From NCBI GenBank assembly GCA_964391015.1, contig CAYMKU010000042.1, forward strand, positions 1-26,668: a stretch of DNA of 26,668 bases. Reading direction: 5' to 3'. The notes beneath the pieces are model-generated. The model had not been told where the DNA came from. It did not search any database and worked only from the letters and a program-made list of their open reading frames with translations. This stretch comes from XYD12-FULL-36-8 sp964391015. Its GTDB lineage: Bacteria; Bacteroidota; Ignavibacteria; Ignavibacteriales; Ignavibacteriaceae. Positions 24,454-26,668 of this stretch are shown piece after piece; the stretch's first letter is position 1, and every line of letters starts with the position of its first letter. The translations under genes were made by a program, and so were the position numbers.

Positions 24454-25509
24454 ATGGCAGATCAAGAACAAAATAAAGGGGAAACAACAATTCCGCAGAA
24501 ACAAGCAGATAAGATTAAGGAGTTGATTGATAAAGTCCGACCTTACGCTACTCGATTGCGGGAATTGAGGAAGAAGCTTTTCATATTTAATTCCATAATT
24601 GGCATTCTTGTTCTTGTCTATCTCTACTTAATTGCCAAGCCATACTTTGAGAGTTCTGTTACCATTCTTCCTGAGTATGGCAGCAAATCAACTACCCTCA
24701 GCAATTTAACCCAACTGGCGGCGTTAGCAGGAGTTAGAGTAGGAGACAGTGCTCCATCGGAGATTTATCAAAACCTTGTGTACAGCGAAACTGTATTAAG
24801 CAGTGTGATCTATAATAAATATCGTACAGAGAAATACAATCAGCCTGTTGATCTTGTACAATATATTTTAGGGAAGGATACACTTCGCTACGACAAAAGG
24901 CGTAACTTCTTAATAATTTATAAAGCGATGACAGAAGGTATCGTTAAAACAAATCTTGAACGACTGACGAAAATATTAACAGTTACTGTTTCAATGCCTG
25001 AATCAAAGCTATCTGCAGATGTTGCTAACAAAATTGGGGAATCATTAGACTTGTATGTGCGAACAAAAAGAAAAACCTATGCATCAGAGCAAAGGTTTTA
25101 TCTTGAAAAGAGAACTGCTCAATTGAAAGATTCGTTATCCTTTGCTGAAGAAAAATTAAAAAATTTTCGTGAGCAGAATCGAGTTATTGTTCAATCACCA
25201 GGACTTTTGCTTGAGCAGGGAAGACTAATGAGAGAGGTAGAAATATTAAATGCTGTTTATATTGAATTAAATAAGCAGCTTGAGATTGCAAAAATTGATG
25301 ACATTCGTGAAACTCCAATTGTGAATATTAGAGAATGGGCAAAAGAACCAGTTATTAAAACAGGGCCTGCCCGCGTAAAGAATTTTGTAATCTTGATGTT
25401 CTTTTCAGTTCTTTTCAGTTCCTTATTCTATCTTTTACAACCGCAGCTCAGAAAATATTACCAGCTTGTTAAAGGAAATAAATATTCTGAACCGGAAAAA
25501 ATTTCTTAG
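24454..25509 (+). CDS. Wzz-like polysaccharide chain-length/co-polymerase protein
   Basis: The 351-aa inner-membrane protein has cytoplasmic N-terminal residues 1-40 rich in charge, TM1 (about 43-62), a periplasmic Wzz domain beginning FESSVTILPEYGSK, a coiled-coil region (about 205-285; EQRFYLEKRTAQLKDSLSFA), a Pro-containing motif before TM2 (EPVIKTGPARVKN), TM2 (about 309-328) and a short basic tail. This is the PCP layout. No Walker motifs or tyrosine-kinase domain are fused at the C-terminus, so any BY-kinase is separate or absent. It follows the Wza-like gene by 36 nt and precedes a flippase-like gene, fitting a role in coupling synthesis to export. A 10-bp tandem repeat lies in the TM2 coding DNA (25401-25420). 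Confidence 0.9.
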   Translation: MADQEQNKGETTIPQKQADKIKELIDKVRPYATRLRELRKKLFIFNSIIGILVLVYLYLIAKPYFESSVTILPEYGSKSTTLSNLTQLAALAGVRVGDSAPSEIYQNLVYSETVLSSVIYNKYRTEKYNQPVDLVQYILGKDTLRYDKRRNFLIIYKAMTEGIVKTNLERLTKILTVTVSMPESKLSADVANKIGESLDLYVRTKRKTYASEQRFYLEKRTAQLKDSLSFAEEKLKNFREQNRVIVQSPGLLLEQGRLMREVEILNAVYIELNKQLEIAKIDDIRETPIVNIREWAKEPVIKTGPARVKNFVILMFFSVLFSSLFYLLQPQLRKYYQLVKGNKYSEPEKIS

Positions 25510-25562
25510 AGTTGTAAAAATATCTCATCTTATCCCGGGCAACATTTTATTTATCCAGTATT

Positions 25563-26668
25563 TTGAAATTTAATTTTAACCTGAAAAATAGTTTTAGTAA
25601 AAGCACTTCAAATTCCCTCCTTCGATTTGTCCTAATTGGTTCTACTCTCTTCTCAAATAAACTCATACTAATTTTAATTGCATATTTTTTCACTGAAGTT
25701 CAGTATAACCTTTTTAATAAAGCATACTATACCGCATCAATACTCATACTTTTTGGAACGCTTGGGTTTGATTTTGTGATAAACAGAATTAATGTTTCAC
25801 TAAAAACAACTTTCATCGGTGTAATTCTGAATATTTCTATAGCAATTACCGCCTTGTATTTTTTATCAGAGCCGTTTCAAAACGCTTTCGAATTAGCTTC
25901 AATTTTTATTTATAGCTTGTTCGCTTGTCTTGGCGGAATATTTACTTTTCAGCACCTGTTTCAAGGACGAATTAAGCTATATGTCATTCTAATGTTCACG
26001 AACACTTTGATTCATTTGCTTATTATTCCGTTCATTACGCTTTTAGGAATAAATGTTTTCGTTTTACTTCCAATTATTTCTCTAACATGGTTTTTAATTG
26101 GTTTGCCCGGATTTGTTAAGCACAATAAAACGGCAGAAAATAATTTTGCTGATCTTTACAAACTTGGTATATCTACTTTTATAATTAATAGTTCAGTATC
26201 GTTAGCACTTGTTGTTGACAAATACATAGTTAATCACTATTTCCCAATTGATATTGCAAATGCATATACATTTTCGTGGGGACTTATTGTTCCGCTTTTA
26301 TATCTGGGAAATGTGGTTGAGAAATTAATATACAGCTCTACTTCTCAAAATGAATTCGGTATTTTTAGAAAGTCAATGTTAGTTTTGCTTCTTCTGGTTA
26401 GTGTTTATTCGATAACACTGTTGTGTGTTGTGAATTTCTTTCCTTCAGTGCTGCCCAAATCAATAGATGCAATTAAGGTAGCTCAAATACTTGGATTTAT
26501 GATAATTGGCTATGCTTTATTTGTAATTATTAATTTTCCGGTGAATGGGTATCTTTTCAAGTTTGCGGAAACATCAAAGCAAAAGAAAATAGCCCTTGCT
26601 TATTTGGTTACGTTATTAATGTTTCCGACTCTATTCGTTTTAATATACGGTGAAACTGAAATAACCGA
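25563..26668 (+). CDS. Polysaccharide flippase-like (Wzx/MOP) membrane protein, 5' part
   Basis: An uninterrupted frame runs from a stop at 25515-25517 to the window edge, giving at least 368 codons from the proposed TTG at 25563 (KFNFNLKNSFSKSTSNSLLR). There is no ATG before about residue 144, in the middle of a helix, so the start must be TTG 25563 or another non-ATG codon. The translation is strongly hydrophobic with about 9-10 helices and short polar loops (e.g. DKYIVNHYFPIDIANAYTF, typical of Wzx-like lipid-linked sugar translocases). A flippase fits the preceding wza- and wzz-like genes. No Shine-Dalgarno is obvious before the TTG. The 3' end is cut by the window. Confidence 0.78.
   Translation, partial: MKFNFNLKNSFSKSTSNSLLRFVLIGSTLFSNKLILILIAYFFTEVQYNLFNKAYYTASILILFGTLGFDFVINRINVSLKTTFIGVILNISIAITALYFLSEPFQNAFELASIFIYSLFACLGGIFTFQHLFQGRIKLYVILMFTNTLIHLLIIPFITLLGINVFVLLPIISLTWFLIGLPGFVKHNKTAENNFADLYKLGISTFIINSSVSLALVVDKYIVNHYFPIDIANAYTFSWGLIVPLLYLGNVVEKLIYSSTSQNEFGIFRKSMLVLLLLVSVYSITLLCVVNFFPSVLPKSIDAIKVAQILGFMIIGYALFVIINFPVNGYLFKFAETSKQKKIALAYLVTLLMFPTLFVLIYGETEIT

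Overview
The window is an AT-rich (roughly one third G+C by eye), gene-dense bacterial chromosome segment. Nearly all genes are on the + strand; only the MarR-type regulator is on the - strand. The gene content points to the Bacteroidota/Ignavibacteria (FCB) side of the tree: a single-chain pyruvate:ferredoxin oxidoreductase followed by a dihydroorotate-dehydrogenase-like protein, a DUF2752 + TM2 pair, an Nramp-UspA fusion, a MORN/TonB C-terminal protein and a multi-SLBB export protein. This placement is inferred from gene content and coding style; no rRNA or other phylogenetic marker is present. The run of exactly 100 N at 18883-18982 shows that the sequence is a draft scaffold.

Layout. (1) 1-3311: the tail of a TPR protein, a sirtuin deacylase with an SD-driven TTG start, then a divergent MarR regulator / Tat-type metallo-beta-lactamase pair with a perfect 9-bp inverted repeat between them, and a DinB-fold protein. 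(2) 3641-9054: central carbon metabolism (nifJ and the DHOD-like protein), a small DUF2752/TM2 membrane pair and a good hairpin terminator. (3) 9140-10693: a HerA/DUF853 ATPase. (4) 10861-13491: a manganese/iron homeostasis unit, with two tandem palindromes, a DtxR/MntR repressor, and an Nramp transporter carrying a C-terminal UspA domain. (5) 13560-15674: a DNA-repair pair, exonuclease III and class II photolyase, 3 nt apart. (6) 15942-19204: an orphan PAS sensor kinase, a small HEAGH membrane protein of unknown function, and a MORN-repeat/TonB protein interrupted by the assembly gap. (7) 19342-20724: MgtE magnesium transporter. (8) 21040 to the right edge: the start of a surface-polysaccharide cluster, with a WbpD/WlbB-type sugar N-acetyltransferase, a 7-SLBB Wza-like protein, a Wzz-like co-polymerase and the first ~368 codons of a flippase-like membrane protein that has no ATG start.

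Functionally the genes combine anaerobic or facultative pyruvate metabolism, metal homeostasis (Mn/Fe and Mg), light-dependent and excision DNA repair, and envelope polysaccharide export. I found no mobile elements, CRISPR arrays, tRNAs or rRNAs. I did not find a convincing undescribed multi-gene system. The best leads are the HEAGH membrane protein, the doubled operator with the substituted metal site of the MntR-like repressor, the DHOD-like paralog tied to nifJ but lacking DHOD catalytic residues, and the gap-broken MORN/TonB gene.
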